Below are positions 7,617 through 16,206 of a DNA stretch of 64,000 nt, in pieces; within the stretch, counting starts at the first letter, position 1; the number at the start of each line of letters is the position of its first letter. Both the position numbers and the translations under genes were made by a program. Location of the stretch: NCBI GenBank assembly GCA_937981575.1, contig CALJNR010000019.1:1-64000 (forward strand), read 5' to 3'. The stretch is from an uncultured Clostridia bacterium (lineage in GTDB: Bacteria; Bacillota; Clostridia; Lachnospirales; Cellulosilyticaceae). Under the pieces are notes generated by a model, which was given only the letters and a program-made list of their open reading frames with translations, searched no databases and had not been told where the DNA came from.

Positions 7617-8981
7617 TCAATGGGTTTGTTTAGTGAGCTTCACTACAGTCTCAACGTGTGCTGTTTGTGGGAACATATCTACACATAGAAGCCGATCGAT
7701 CGTATATCCTGCTTCCTTAAAAACAGGCAGGTCTCTTGCTAATGAAGTAGGTTTGCAAGAGATATAAAGTAATTCTTTAGCATTAAAGTTAATGATTTTT
7801 TGAATGGCTTTAGGATGAATGCCGTCTCTTGGAGGATCAAGTACGATAATATCAGGACTTTCACTTAGGTTGTCGACTTCAGTCAGTACATCGCCAGCAA
7901 TAAATTCACAGTTAGATAGCTTGTTGAAAGCAGCATTTTCTTTAGCTTTTTCTACAGCTTCCTTAACGATTTCGATGCCGTAAACTTTCTTGGCCTGGGT
8001 CGCCATGATCTGCGTAATCGTGCCAGTTCCGCAATAAAGGTCAAAGACTATTTTATGATTCATATCGGAAATAAGATTAAGTGCATTTTTATAAAGTACT
8101 TCTGCTCCGAGTGTGTTAGTTTGAAAAAATGAAAAAGGAGAAATTTTAAACTCTAATCCTAATATTTTCTCGTTTATTGCATCCGTCCCATATATAAGAT
8201 CAATCTTTTCAGGTTTCACAGCGTCTGCTAAAGTATCAGATAGAGTGTGCAGAACGCCTGATACACTGCCGATCAGCTGCAAACCGGCAAGTTCGGCAGC
8301 AAGTTCTGTGAAATCAAAATCTTTTTGCGAAGAAGTTACAATATTAATAAGTATCTCGCCAAAAGTCTTAGATTTTCTGATAACAAGATAACGCATAAAC
8401 CCGGTATGGGCTAGTTTTTTGTAATACTCCAAGTGATGCTTAGTACAATAGTCCAATGTATGTTCAAGGATGGCAGTAAAGTCAGGATCCACAAGCTTGC
8501 AGCCACCTACTGTAAGAATATCGTAAGTACTGTTTTTCTTATGCATGCCTAAAGTCATAGGTCCACCTTTAACAGCATCGCCAAAACTAAATTCCATTTT
8601 ATTGCGGTACTCTAGCGCTTCTGGGCTTGGAACGATACCTAAGTCCTCATAACCTGCAAGGCCAGCCTCCGTAAGAAGGGCTGTTACTTGATCGTGCTTA
8701 AGTTTAAGCTGCATTTCATAGGTGAGATGCTGAGTGCTGCAGCCCCCGCACGCTCCGAAATAGTCGCAGCCTGGATCTATAAAATAATGTGGTTTTTCTA
8801 AGACTTCCAGTAATTTAGCTTCCCATTTTTGATTTTTCTTTTTAAATATCCGTGCTTTTACAGTTTGTCCTTTAAAGGTTCCTGTAATATAAATAGGTTC
8901 ACCATTAAGATAAAGTATCCCTTTATTAGGAAATACGGCATCTTCTATTAAACCTTCTATGATTTGATTTTTTTTAGGCAT
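7617..8981 (-). CDS. rlmCD: 23S rRNA (uracil-5-)-methyltransferase, RumA/RlmCD family
   Basis: This enzyme methylates C5 of specific uridines in 23S rRNA using AdoMet. The 454-residue protein has an N-terminal TRAM-like segment (about 1-60), an iron-sulfur cysteine set (C-x5-C-x2-C in CDYFGACGGC), the AdoMet-binding motif FDLYCGTGTITQ, an LDPPRDG motif, and the catalytic cysteine in YISCKPTSLARDL. Length and motif order match the family. Gram-positive members often modify both U747 and U1939, hence the symbol, but target specificity cannot be read from sequence. It follows the PfkB kinase gene by 14 nt, so the two are probably co-transcribed. Confidence 0.9.
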   Translation of the reverse strand: MPKKNQIIEGLIEDAVFPNKGILYLNGEPIYITGTFKGQTVKARIFKKKNQKWEAKLLEVLEKPHYFIDPGCDYFGACGGCSTQHLTYEMQLKLKHDQVTALLTEAGLAGYEDLGIVPSPEALEYRNKMEFSFGDAVKGGPMTLGMHKKNSTYDILTVGGCKLVDPDFTAILEHTLDYCTKHHLEYYKKLAHTGFMRYLVIRKSKTFGEILINIVTSSQKDFDFTELAAELAGLQLIGSVSGVLHTLSDTLADAVKPEKIDLIYGTDAINEKILGLEFKISPFSFFQTNTLGAEVLYKNALNLISDMNHKIVFDLYCGTGTITQIMATQAKKVYGIEIVKEAVEKAKENAAFNKLSNCEFIAGDVLTEVDNLSESPDIIVLDPPRDGIHPKAIQKIINFNAKELLYISCKPTSLARDLPVFKEAGYTIDRLLCVDMFPQTAHVETVVKLTKQTH

Positions 8982-8995
8982 AATGAAACTCCTTT

Positions 8996-9946
8996 TTAGT
9001 ACATGGTGAGTTCAGAAACATTAACTTCGGAGAGAAATGCATTAACTTCTGTAGGTTTACAGTTACTGGTATCTTTATTAACAACACAGGCCGCTCCGCA
9101 GGCTATAGCATATTTCATCGTTGTAATGGTATCGAGCTCTTCGAGTTTACCCATGACAAGTGCCGCAACCATAGCGTCGCCGGCACCCACAGGGTATTTC
9201 AGATCTACACCGACTTGTATTGCATTGGCATAATAGGTTTTTTCTTGATCAATAAATAAAGCTCCGAACTTACCAAGTGAAATAAGGGCATGTTTAACTT
9301 CAGCTGCCCGTGCTTTCTGAATAATATAGGGGAAGTCTGCTTTAGTAAGTTTTCCCCAATACTCTTTTGGCATATAATCTCTATAACTAATTTTAATCAT
9401 ATCTGGATTAGCAGCTAGGGCATGAGAAAGCGTCTCGCCGTGGGAATCCAAAATCACATAAGCCCCTTTGTTTTTAGCAATTTTAGTAAGTGTATAATAA
9501 ATATCATCTGGAACACCAGGCGGCGGGGTTCCGGTAAGGATAATAATATCTTCCTCCTGGCACATAAGGGTAAAGGATTGTACAAACTTTTCCAAGATTT
9601 CTTCAGGTACAAAAGGTCCTTTTTCATTAATTGCTGTACAAACGCCACTTGCTGTATCAATAAGTTTAGTATTAATACGGGTATCTTGAATAAGTTTAAA
9701 AAACTTAGTTTCTATACCAAGCCGCATAAGCTTTGTGCGGAAGGTATCTGCCCACATGCCGCCAATAAAACCCGTTACAATACTTTTGATACCAAAATTC
9801 ATTAAAACTTTAGCGACATTTACACCTTTTCCGCCAATTTCATAAAAAGCTTCATGGATAAGGTTAACGCACCCCTCTTTATAATCACTGACAAAAATAG
9901 TTTTATCCATCGCTGGATTAAGGGTCACACAAATTATTTTTTTCAT
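8996..9946 (-). CDS. PfkB-family sugar kinase (1-phosphofructokinase-like)
   Basis: This ATP-dependent kinase of 316 residues is most like 1-phosphofructokinase or tagatose-6-phosphate kinase. Signs are the N-terminal LNPAMDKT, the substrate-binding GGKGVNVA (about 38-45) and the catalytic GAGDAMVAAL with Asp257 in the anion hole/catalytic loop (254-260). The substrate is not certain from sequence, and no fructose PTS genes lie nearby. The gene precedes rlmCD in a two-gene leftward unit. A degenerate homologue of the same length lies about 4 kb away. Confidence 0.85.
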   Translation of the reverse strand: MKKIICVTLNPAMDKTIFVSDYKEGCVNLIHEAFYEIGGKGVNVAKVLMNFGIKSIVTGFIGGMWADTFRTKLMRLGIETKFFKLIQDTRINTKLIDTASGVCTAINEKGPFVPEEILEKFVQSFTLMCQEEDIIILTGTPPPGVPDDIYYTLTKIAKNKGAYVILDSHGETLSHALAANPDMIKISYRDYMPKEYWGKLTKADFPYIIQKARAAEVKHALISLGKFGALFIDQEKTYYANAIQVGVDLKYPVGAGDAMVAALVMGKLEELDTITTMKYAIACGAACVVNKDTSNCKPTEVNAFLSEVNVSELTMY

Positions 9947-10063
9947 TTTTACAGCCTCTTATAGTAAAAGTTGATTTTCAAAGAATATTGTTACATATTA
10001 CTCTAGTATTTGCAAGTGTTTTAGAAATATAACCGAAGGATGCTAATAAATGAACTATTTCAG

Positions 10064-10093
10064 TTGAAAAAATGCAATTAGTTAAAGTATAAT
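10064..10093 (+). promoter_or_regulatory. Sigma-A-type promoter of the PilZ gene
   Basis: TTGAAA (10064-10069) and TATAAT (10088-10093) are separated by 18 bp. The gene's TTG start follows about 40 bp downstream, after a strong AAAGGAGGT site. Confidence 0.65.
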
Positions 10094-10135
10094 AAGGTAT
10101 GGCATTAAGGAGACTATTTAAAAGGAGGTCAAAAC

Positions 10136-10858
10136 TTGGGAAACAATGACTTAACTAAAAAAGGTGTTCCTGACATTCATGAAAGTATCGAGCTCCATAA
10201 GAAGACAATCATGGATGATATTAATTCAACACTTAGAATAACAGTTAAAGATAAAACATATATTACAAAGCTTGTGGATTGGCCAGGTGAAAAGCTTATT
10301 TTTGCAGCACCTTTAGATAAATTAGACTGGGTACTCTTTGAACGTGAGAAAATTGTTAAGATTTCTTTTGTAACGAAGGTAGCTATATTCAGCGCTAATG
10401 TACAGATTCTTAATCATTATAGAAAAAATGAAGTATTATATTATGGAGGGGTTTTAGTAAGCCCGCTTATAAAGCAGCAGCAAAGGCAGTATTTCAGACT
10501 TGATGTCCTTATTGAAGTGGCCTATAAAGTTTTGCCAAAAGATACAGAGGACTATCAGATTGATGAACTGCCTAGTGTTAAGGCAACCTCTGTCAATATC
10601 AGCATGGGCGGCATGTGTCTTGTAAGTCCAAGCCAGCTTCATAAAGGAGACAAAGTTTTCATGAACTTTAATTTTGGGAATACGCCGATGGAGCTTTTTG
10701 GAGAAGTTCTTTTCCCAGGTGAAAAAACGGCTTCCGGCAATTATTCACACCGCCTTAGATTTTATAATGTAAATAATTCAATGAAAAACCTGCTTAATAA
10801 ACTCATTTTTGAAAAACAGCGCATGCTGATGAGTAAAAATAAAGAATCGCTGACGTAA
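10136..10858 (+). CDS. PilZ domain protein, YcgR-like c-di-GMP receptor
   Basis: This predicted cyclic di-GMP effector has 240 residues. The N-terminal part (about 25-110) fits the YcgR-type domain found before PilZ. The PilZ domain follows, with the RxxxR motif Arg117-Arg121 (RQYFR) and the N/DxSxxG motif at 154-159 (NISMGG), both needed for ligand binding. It uses a TTG start directly after AAAGGAGGT. It is a single rightward gene between leftward housekeeping genes. In related bacteria such proteins modulate motility or envelope functions, but no flagellar gene is present here to specify the target. Confidence 0.88.
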   Translation: MGNNDLTKKGVPDIHESIELHKKTIMDDINSTLRITVKDKTYITKLVDWPGEKLIFAAPLDKLDWVLFEREKIVKISFVTKVAIFSANVQILNHYRKNEVLYYGGVLVSPLIKQQQRQYFRLDVLIEVAYKVLPKDTEDYQIDELPSVKATSVNISMGGMCLVSPSQLHKGDKVFMNFNFGNTPMELFGEVLFPGEKTASGNYSHRLRFYNVNNSMKNLLNKLIFEKQRMLMSKNKESLT

Positions 10859-10862
10859 CAGA

Positions 10863-10895
10863 AAATCCCCTTATCATTTTTCGATAAGGGGATTT
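10863..10895. terminator. Bidirectional terminator
   Basis: A 13-bp perfect stem (AAATCCCCTTATC) with a short T-rich loop separates the convergent PilZ and yebC genes. Confidence 0.9.
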
Positions 10896-10899
10896 ATTA

Positions 10900-11628
10900 T
10901 TATTCCTGCCAGTTGTGATACACCTCTTGCACGTCATCATCATCTTCAAGAAGGTCAAGCATTTTATTCATGCCCTTAATATCCGCATCGCTTGTTAGCT
11001 CTGTATAAGTCTGAGGAATCATGGCCACTTCTGCTGAGACCATTTCGATGCCTGCTTTTTCAAGTGCTGCATAAACATCGCTGAAAGCTTCTGGAGAGGT
11101 TGTAATGGTATAGCCCTCTTCTTCTGCTTCAAAGTCATCTGCACCTGCTTCTATAGCCAGCATCATCAGTTCGTCTTCTTCCATAGCGGCTGCTTCTTTT
11201 TCTATAACAATTTCACCTTTTTTGTCAAACATAAAGGATACGCAGCCTGTGGTGCCCATATTGCCGTTGCCTTTAGAAAAAGCTGCACGGACATTGGCTG
11301 CTGTACGGTTTTTGTTATCGGTAAGGGTTTCTACTATAACAGCTACGCCGCTTGGGCCATAGCCTTCATAAGTAATGTATTCATAGCTTACAGAGCCATC
11401 TTCGCCTGCAGCTTTTTTGATGCTGCGGGTAATGGTATCATTTGGCATATTGTTGGATTTAGCTTTTGCGATTACATCACGGAGTTTGCCATTTACTAGA
11501 GGATCAGCGCCGCCTTCTTTAACAGCTACTGCAATTTCACGGCCGATTTTTGTAAATATTTTTCCTTTTTGTGCATCGTTTTTAGCTTTTTTATGTTTAA
11601 TATTTGCGAACTTAGAATGTCCAGACAT
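10900..11628 (-). CDS. yebC: YebC/PmpR family regulatory protein
   Basis: A 242-residue cytoplasmic protein of the very conserved YebC family. The N-terminus [14 protein letters not shown] is diagnostic, followed by [17 protein letters not shown] and a segment ending in [10 protein letters not shown]. Family members have been described as transcription regulators, and more recently as factors that relieve ribosome stalling at proline-rich stretches. The latter is interesting here because PBP1A in the same window has a proline-rich tail. The protein has the usual length. The start is preceded by an AAGGAGGAT site. It lies downstream of a short promoter gap after yigZ. Confidence 0.95.
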   Translation of the reverse strand: MSGHSKFANIKHKKAKNDAQKGKIFTKIGREIAVAVKEGGADPLVNGKLRDVIAKAKSNNMPNDTITRSIKKAAGEDGSVSYEYITYEGYGPSGVAVIVETLTDNKNRTAANVRAAFSKGNGNMGTTGCVSFMFDKKGEIVIEKEAAAMEEDELMMLAIEAGADDFEAEEEGYTITTSPEAFSDVYAALEKAGIEMVSAEVAMIPQTYTELTSDADIKGMNKMLDLLEDDDDVQEVYHNWQE

Positions 11629-11709
11629 ATTTCCATTATCCTCCTTAGTAAGTATCTCTCTTATAACTTATTTATTTTACCATACACAGGAAGCAACTTG
11701 CAATCACTC

Positions 11710-12342
11710 CTAGAGAGAAACAGAGATGAGCGTATACTCCCCTTCCTGAATAGAAACTTCAGCGTTTGTATTTTCTATAATCCATTCTTTAAAAGACTCC
11801 TGGCAGCCTGCTTCAACTTCAACTTCAAATTTGACAGTTTCGAGATAAGTTGTATTTCTTATTGTATAATGTTGATCTCTTAAAAGATACTGAACTTTAC
11901 CAATTAAAGTATAATCCATCTCTAAATAAAAAAGCTGTATCCGTTTTTTTTCAATGATCCCTGCGGCAAGAAGGCCTTCTTTTGCAGCATGGCCATAGGC
12001 TCTTACTAAGCCTCCTGTCCCAAGCAGTGTGCCTCCATAGTATCTTGTCACACAAATAAGCGTATTTTTAATATCTTCTCCTTTTAATACATCTAAGATA
12101 GGTTTGCCAGCAGTACCCTGGGGTTCGTCGTCATCACTGAATCTTCGAATCTCATTATGTTCACCTATCTGATAAGCAAAGCAGTTATGGGTTGCATCAT
12201 AATATTTTTTTCTTAATTGAGCCAGTGCGTTTTCTGCTTGTTCAGAAGTAGTAACTTCTAAAACAGTTGCAATAAATCTAGACTTTTTTTCTATCGTTTC
12301 AGCTTCGCCTGGCTGTCCTATGGTCTTGTATTTGTTCAGCAT
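11710..12342 (-). CDS. yigZ: YigZ/IMPACT family protein
   Basis: A 210-residue protein of the YigZ (UPF0029/IMPACT) family. The signature RFSDDDEPQGTAGKP is intact near residues 68-82, followed by a YYGGTLLGTGGLVRAY segment. The C-terminal ferredoxin-like domain ends in YTLISVSL. Members are conserved, and a role in nucleic-acid-linked regulation has been proposed, but the biochemical activity is unresolved. Length and motifs are normal. Confidence 0.93.
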   Translation of the reverse strand: MLNKYKTIGQPGEAETIEKKSRFIATVLEVTTSEQAENALAQLRKKYYDATHNCFAYQIGEHNEIRRFSDDDEPQGTAGKPILDVLKGEDIKNTLICVTRYYGGTLLGTGGLVRAYGHAAKEGLLAAGIIEKKRIQLFYLEMDYTLIGKVQYLLRDQHYTIRNTTYLETVKFEVEVEAGCQESFKEWIIENTNAEVSIQEGEYTLISVSL

Positions 12343-12413
12343 ACTATCACCTTGTGTTCCAAAATTACCTTTATACTAACATATATCAAGGGATTATCGC
12401 AATACGTATAAAA

Positions 12414-12443
12414 ACCTGCCAGCTTTATAAAAGCTTAGCAGGT
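12414..12443 (-). terminator. Terminator of the DUF6514-like gene
   Basis: A hairpin with ACCTGC/GCAGGT outer arms, extended by AGCTT/AAGCT, is followed in the leftward direction by a run of Ts. Confidence 0.75.
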
Positions 12444-12450
12444 CCCGATA

Positions 12451-12714
12451 TCAAACAGTACATTGTTCCATACTTACATAATCATCCAATATATTTATAA
12501 ATGTAATAAGCGTTACACAGCCTTTATAGAGCAGCTTTGCTAATCGATTAGCCGATTCATAGTTTTGAGTAAAATACTCGCTGGCACTCAGGAGCTTATC
12601 ATTATATTCTTCTACAATTTCAATGCCGTAAAAGTCATTTTTCTTAAGCATATAATAACTTCTGTTTATTCCATTAATTTCGTTTTTGCCGATATACTGC
12701 TTTTCAACTAACAT
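12451..12714 (-). CDS. DUF6514-like small protein
   Basis: An 87-residue protein of the type seen in many Clostridia as DUF6514. It has a central YYMLKKNDFYGIEIVEEYND segment and an amphipathic C-terminal half. There is no signal peptide or membrane segment. The start ATG follows a GGAGG-type site, and it is a single gene with its own terminator. The function of the family is unknown, and the family assignment is from the conserved YGIEI core. Confidence 0.75.
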   Translation of the reverse strand: MLVEKQYIGKNEINGINRSYYMLKKNDFYGIEIVEEYNDKLLSASEYFTQNYESANRLAKLLYKGCVTLITFINILDDYVSMEQCTV

Positions 12715-12975
12715 TCTGCTTCCTCCTAAAATTCTTCTAACGTTTAAGAAACATTTTCTCTACGTCAAATTATATAGTAATTTTATACAATTTAACAGGG
12801 AAAAATATCGCAGAATGAATCTATTTATTACTACTTTCAACAAATATTTTTAGTCGAGACAGAAAAAAACTATTATTAACGGGGAAATTTATAAGTTTTA
12901 ACAAATATTATACATTAATTTGCGATAAAAAAATCAAATCTCATCTCTATTTAACTCTGTTTTCGACAAAACCCA

Positions 12976-14229
12976 TCATTTTATATAGGATTCAATTTTG
13001 TAAAACTTATCTTTTGGAAGATAGCCTTCCAGGCTGATGGCGTCATCAAGATAATCCTCTTCAATACGCTCACCGTGATTATGACAAAAAGTTACAATAT
13101 CATGTTGATTATAAGGTACCATAATTTTGAATGGGATCATATTTTCATAAATGATATCTTCAATTAGATTTAATAATTTATCACAATTCATATTATGTTT
13201 AGCAGAAATTTCAATTTGAACGCCAGCGGTTTCATCTTTAGGATAAATTTCGCAGGGTTTATCAATCTTATTATAAACTGCAATAATTGGAATATCTTTA
13301 ATATCAAGCTTTTCGAGGGTTTCATAGACAACCTTTTGATGAGTAGCTATATGAGCAGAACTTACATCCATGACATGCAGAATAATATCAGCATACTTCG
13401 CCTCTTCAAGCGTAGAGTAAAAGGCTTTAATTAAATGATGCGGAAGCTTGCGTATAAATCCAACTGTATCAGTTAGCAAAATCTCAGAACCGCTTGGAAG
13501 TGTTACGGCCCTCGTTGTGGGATCAAGTGTTGCAAACAGCTGGTTTTTAACATAAACGTTACTGCCGCTGAGCTGATTTAGCAGGGTCGATTTACCAGCA
13601 TTTGTATAACCTACAATAGCTACAATAGGTGTATTGTTTTTTTCTCTGCGGGAGCGTATAAGATGACGATGTTTTTCAACCTCCGAGAGTTCAGCTTTTA
13701 AAATTTCCATTCTTGTTTTGATATGTCTTTTATCCAGTTCCAGCTTTTTTTCACCAGGGCCCTTGCTTCCTATTCCTCCTCCTTGTCTTGAGAGCATTTC
13801 TCCAAAGCCGGTAAGCCTTGAATACTGATACTTAAGCTGAGCCATTTCTACTTGGATTTTTCCTTCTCTAGATAAAGCACGAGACGCAAAAATATCTAAA
13901 ATAATCATCGTACGGTCTAAAATCTTAACATGTATTATTTCTGACAAGTTGCGCATCTGAACAGGAGAAAGTTCATCATCAAATACTAATCCTGTAGCAT
14001 CATTTAAAGCAGCCAACTCCTTGATCTCTTCAGCTTTGCCAGTACCAATATAAAGTGCAGCATGGATATGGTCTACCCTTTGAAGTATTTTGTCAATGAC
14101 TACACCGCCGGCAGTTTCAACGAGTTCCTCCAGCTCTTCTAAGCTTTCCCAAGCGTTTTTTTCATCATATTGTTTTTTTTGCGCTGATACAAGTATAAAT
14201 CTTTCTTGTTTTTGACTATTATCGTTCAT
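12976..14229 (-). CDS. hflX: GTPase HflX
   Basis: A ribosome-associated GTPase that splits stalled or stress-arrested 70S ribosomes. The 417 residues show the N-terminal nucleotide-binding HflX domain (about 1-190, containing the glycine-rich SRQGGGIGSKGPGEKKLE linker) and a G domain with G1 GYTNAGKS, G3 DTVGF and G4 NKID. The G1 motif and the conserved DTVGFIRKLPH are typical of HflX. Length is normal. It is followed 16 nt upstream by the degenerate PfkB-like gene, so the two form one leftward unit. Confidence 0.95.
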   Translation of the reverse strand: MNDNSQKQERFILVSAQKKQYDEKNAWESLEELEELVETAGGVVIDKILQRVDHIHAALYIGTGKAEEIKELAALNDATGLVFDDELSPVQMRNLSEIIHVKILDRTMIILDIFASRALSREGKIQVEMAQLKYQYSRLTGFGEMLSRQGGGIGSKGPGEKKLELDKRHIKTRMEILKAELSEVEKHRHLIRSRREKNNTPIVAIVGYTNAGKSTLLNQLSGSNVYVKNQLFATLDPTTRAVTLPSGSEILLTDTVGFIRKLPHHLIKAFYSTLEEAKYADIILHVMDVSSAHIATHQKVVYETLEKLDIKDIPIIAVYNKIDKPCEIYPKDETAGVQIEISAKHNMNCDKLLNLIEDIIYENMIPFKIMVPYNQHDIVTFCHNHGERIEEDYLDDAISLEGYLPKDKFYKIESYIK

Positions 14230-14245
14230 AGAGTTCCTTTCTTAA

Positions 14246-15196
14246 TTAGCTTAAGTTTATTTCTTTAATTTTAACTTTTTTTGATAGTAAATCGACATCT
14301 TTTTTTGAGCATATGGGTTTATCAATATCACAGTCAGCGGCCAAAGCTGAGGCTAAACACATTTTAGCGAACTTTTCCTGCTCGTATTTTCGGTTAATGC
14401 CTATGGCAAAGGCTCCAAGAAAGGCACCGCTTGATGCTGTATTACTGGTAACTTTATTGATACGCATAGGGGATTCAATAAAGCAGTATTTATTTTTAGA
14501 AAGCATTAGTGCCCCTTGCTCCTTAAGATAAACGCCAATATAGTGGACGCCTTGTTTTAAATAAGGAACAAGGTTTGAAATGAGATGCTCTATAGAGTAC
14601 GTCTCATCTGCAATGCCCAGCTGATGTAATTGATCTTTCGTAAACATTAAAGCATAGGGAACTTCAGAAAGTGCATGTTCAAGCACTTCTTTTTGTCCTG
14701 TACATACTATAGTCTTAATATTAAACAATTTGCCTTCTCTTATCCATTCTTTATAGATCATAGGGTTTATTCCAGAAGGAATATAGCCTGCCAAAAGCAG
14801 CGTTGAAACTTTTTTTAAGTGAAGTTTCAGCTTTTGGCTTAGTTTATTTACTTCTTTACTGAAATCATAAGTCTGATCACGTTTGAACAGATAGTAGGTA
14901 TTTGATGTTTCAAGCTGTATTCTCATTTTATGTGGTGTTTCAGTATCCATCCATATGATATCTGATTTGATACGAGATTTATCTAAGTAGTGTTTAATAT
15001 ATTTGCCCGCAAACCCCCCCAGCATACTAAAAAGCATAGGTTCTTCCTGCAGAACTTTAATAATTTGCGCACTGTGAATGCATTTGGATAAAATATTTAA
15101 TGTAACTTCATTAGAATTAATTTCACGATTAGGTTCAAGGAAATCAACATTATATATGTATTCTACCGATGGAAAGGGTGCAACCGTTATAATCAT
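14246..15196 (-). CDS. Degenerate PfkB-family protein without catalytic Asp
   Basis: A 316-residue protein with the overall layout of the 1-phosphofructokinase branch of PfkB kinases and the same length as the intact homologue at 8996-9946. Recognisable parts are the start IITVAPFPSVEYIYNV, the LLLAGYIPSGI segment and the C-terminal GAFLGAFAIG. The key motifs are lost. The GGKGxN substrate loop is replaced by LNILSKCIHSAQ, and GAGD at 254-257 reads ASSG, so the catalytic Asp is Gly257. I infer a non-catalytic, perhaps sensory or scaffold, role. The frame is intact with an ATG start, so it is not simply a pseudogene. It is co-oriented with hflX, 16 nt away. Confidence 0.8.
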   Translation of the reverse strand: MIITVAPFPSVEYIYNVDFLEPNREINSNEVTLNILSKCIHSAQIIKVLQEEPMLFSMLGGFAGKYIKHYLDKSRIKSDIIWMDTETPHKMRIQLETSNTYYLFKRDQTYDFSKEVNKLSQKLKLHLKKVSTLLLAGYIPSGINPMIYKEWIREGKLFNIKTIVCTGQKEVLEHALSEVPYALMFTKDQLHQLGIADETYSIEHLISNLVPYLKQGVHYIGVYLKEQGALMLSKNKYCFIESPMRINKVTSNTASSGAFLGAFAIGINRKYEQEKFAKMCLASALAADCDIDKPICSKKDVDLLSKKVKIKEINLS

Positions 15197-15302
15197 CTTT
15201 TCACCAACCTTTAACTAGTAAGTCTTGCTTATTATAGTTATAGCATACTCTATGATAAAATATCCATTAGTTTTTGATAAGAGTAAAAAGATTATTCAGC
15301 GC

Positions 15303-15998
15303 TTAGGGGGCAACATCCAGTATATTTTTATCAGGAACATTAACATAGTTTGGAGGGACATCACCGGAAATAACTTTATCAATTAGAACAACGCGTCTTC
15401 TTACGACTACCTGATCTGAGAATAAAGGCACTACAACTTGTACAGTAGCTTCCACATCCAGCCATACGGTATGATTGACCTGATTGATACCCGTTGAGCG
15501 AATATTGTTATCATAATTGACTCTGACGGTTCCGATTGGAAGCACATCCACACTTATTTCTGGACCTAAGTTAGCAAAGAGTCTGCTGCCTGTCAAATTC
15601 CCAAGAGGGATTTTGAATTTAACGACTCCGATCGTTTGAAGTTCATCCATTGTATTGTCAACGATGCTTGCGCACAAGTTGTTGATCATAATAGAGTTTA
15701 CGTTCCATGATACCAGTTCACCTGAATCATTGTAGTCGTAGCTGATAAGATCCTGCATCGTTGTTTGGTTGGTTAATAAAGATTGTGTAATACCCTGATT
15801 AATGGCTTTAGTAGCTACAGAATTTGCTTGAATCTTTGCCATTGCAAGAACGGTAGGAATAATTTGTCTGTCAAGCTGAATATAAGTTGCTGTAATTATG
15901 GCAATAATAATAATAATTGATACAATTCCCTGCACTTTTGGAGCATGAGGGCGCTTGCGTTTATAAACTGACTTGTTTCTATAGATTATTTCAGGCAT
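15303..15998 (-). CDS. yunB: Sporulation protein YunB
   Basis: A 231-residue membrane-anchored protein of the YunB family, made in the mother cell and needed for efficient spore formation in Bacillus. It has a short basic N-terminus with KRKRPH, one transmembrane helix (about 24-42), a conserved region with VNSIMIN and a C-terminal domain with IPLGNLTG and GPEISVDVLPIG. The gene stands alone, divergent from PBP1A. No promoter of a sporulation sigma factor could be identified with certainty. Confidence 0.85.
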   Translation of the reverse strand: MPEIIYRNKSVYKRKRPHAPKVQGIVSIIIIIAIITATYIQLDRQIIPTVLAMAKIQANSVATKAINQGITQSLLTNQTTMQDLISYDYNDSGELVSWNVNSIMINNLCASIVDNTMDELQTIGVVKFKIPLGNLTGSRLFANLGPEISVDVLPIGTVRVNYDNNIRSTGINQVNHTVWLDVEATVQVVVPLFSDQVVVRRRVVLIDKVISGDVPPNYVNVPDKNILDVAP

Positions 15999-16153
15999 AA
16001 AGGCCTCCTACAACAGTACTTTGTACAAATTATATTCAAGCGGACTTGTACACATGCGATAAATAAGTAGTAATACGATATATTTTTGGCTAGATTTGGT
16101 ATATAATAGGTTAATGTTTTATAGATTACAATTATTACAATTTAAATTTAACT

Positions 16154-16182
16154 TTGCCGGAAGACTATATATTTGATATAAT
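16154..16182 (+). promoter_or_regulatory. Sigma-A-type promoter of the PBP1A gene
   Basis: TTGCCG (16154-16159) and TATAAT (16177-16182) are separated by 17 bp. The GAGGAGGA ribosome binding site begins about 9 bp downstream, so the 5' leader would be very short. Confidence 0.6.
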
Positions 16183-16206
16183 AGTTTATTGAGGAGGAGA
16201 AAGCAT

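Noticed and set aside
16189-16206. TTG as start of PBP1A, adding six residues
   Set aside because: It overlaps the GAGGAGGA ribosome site. The ATG at 16207 has ideal spacing.
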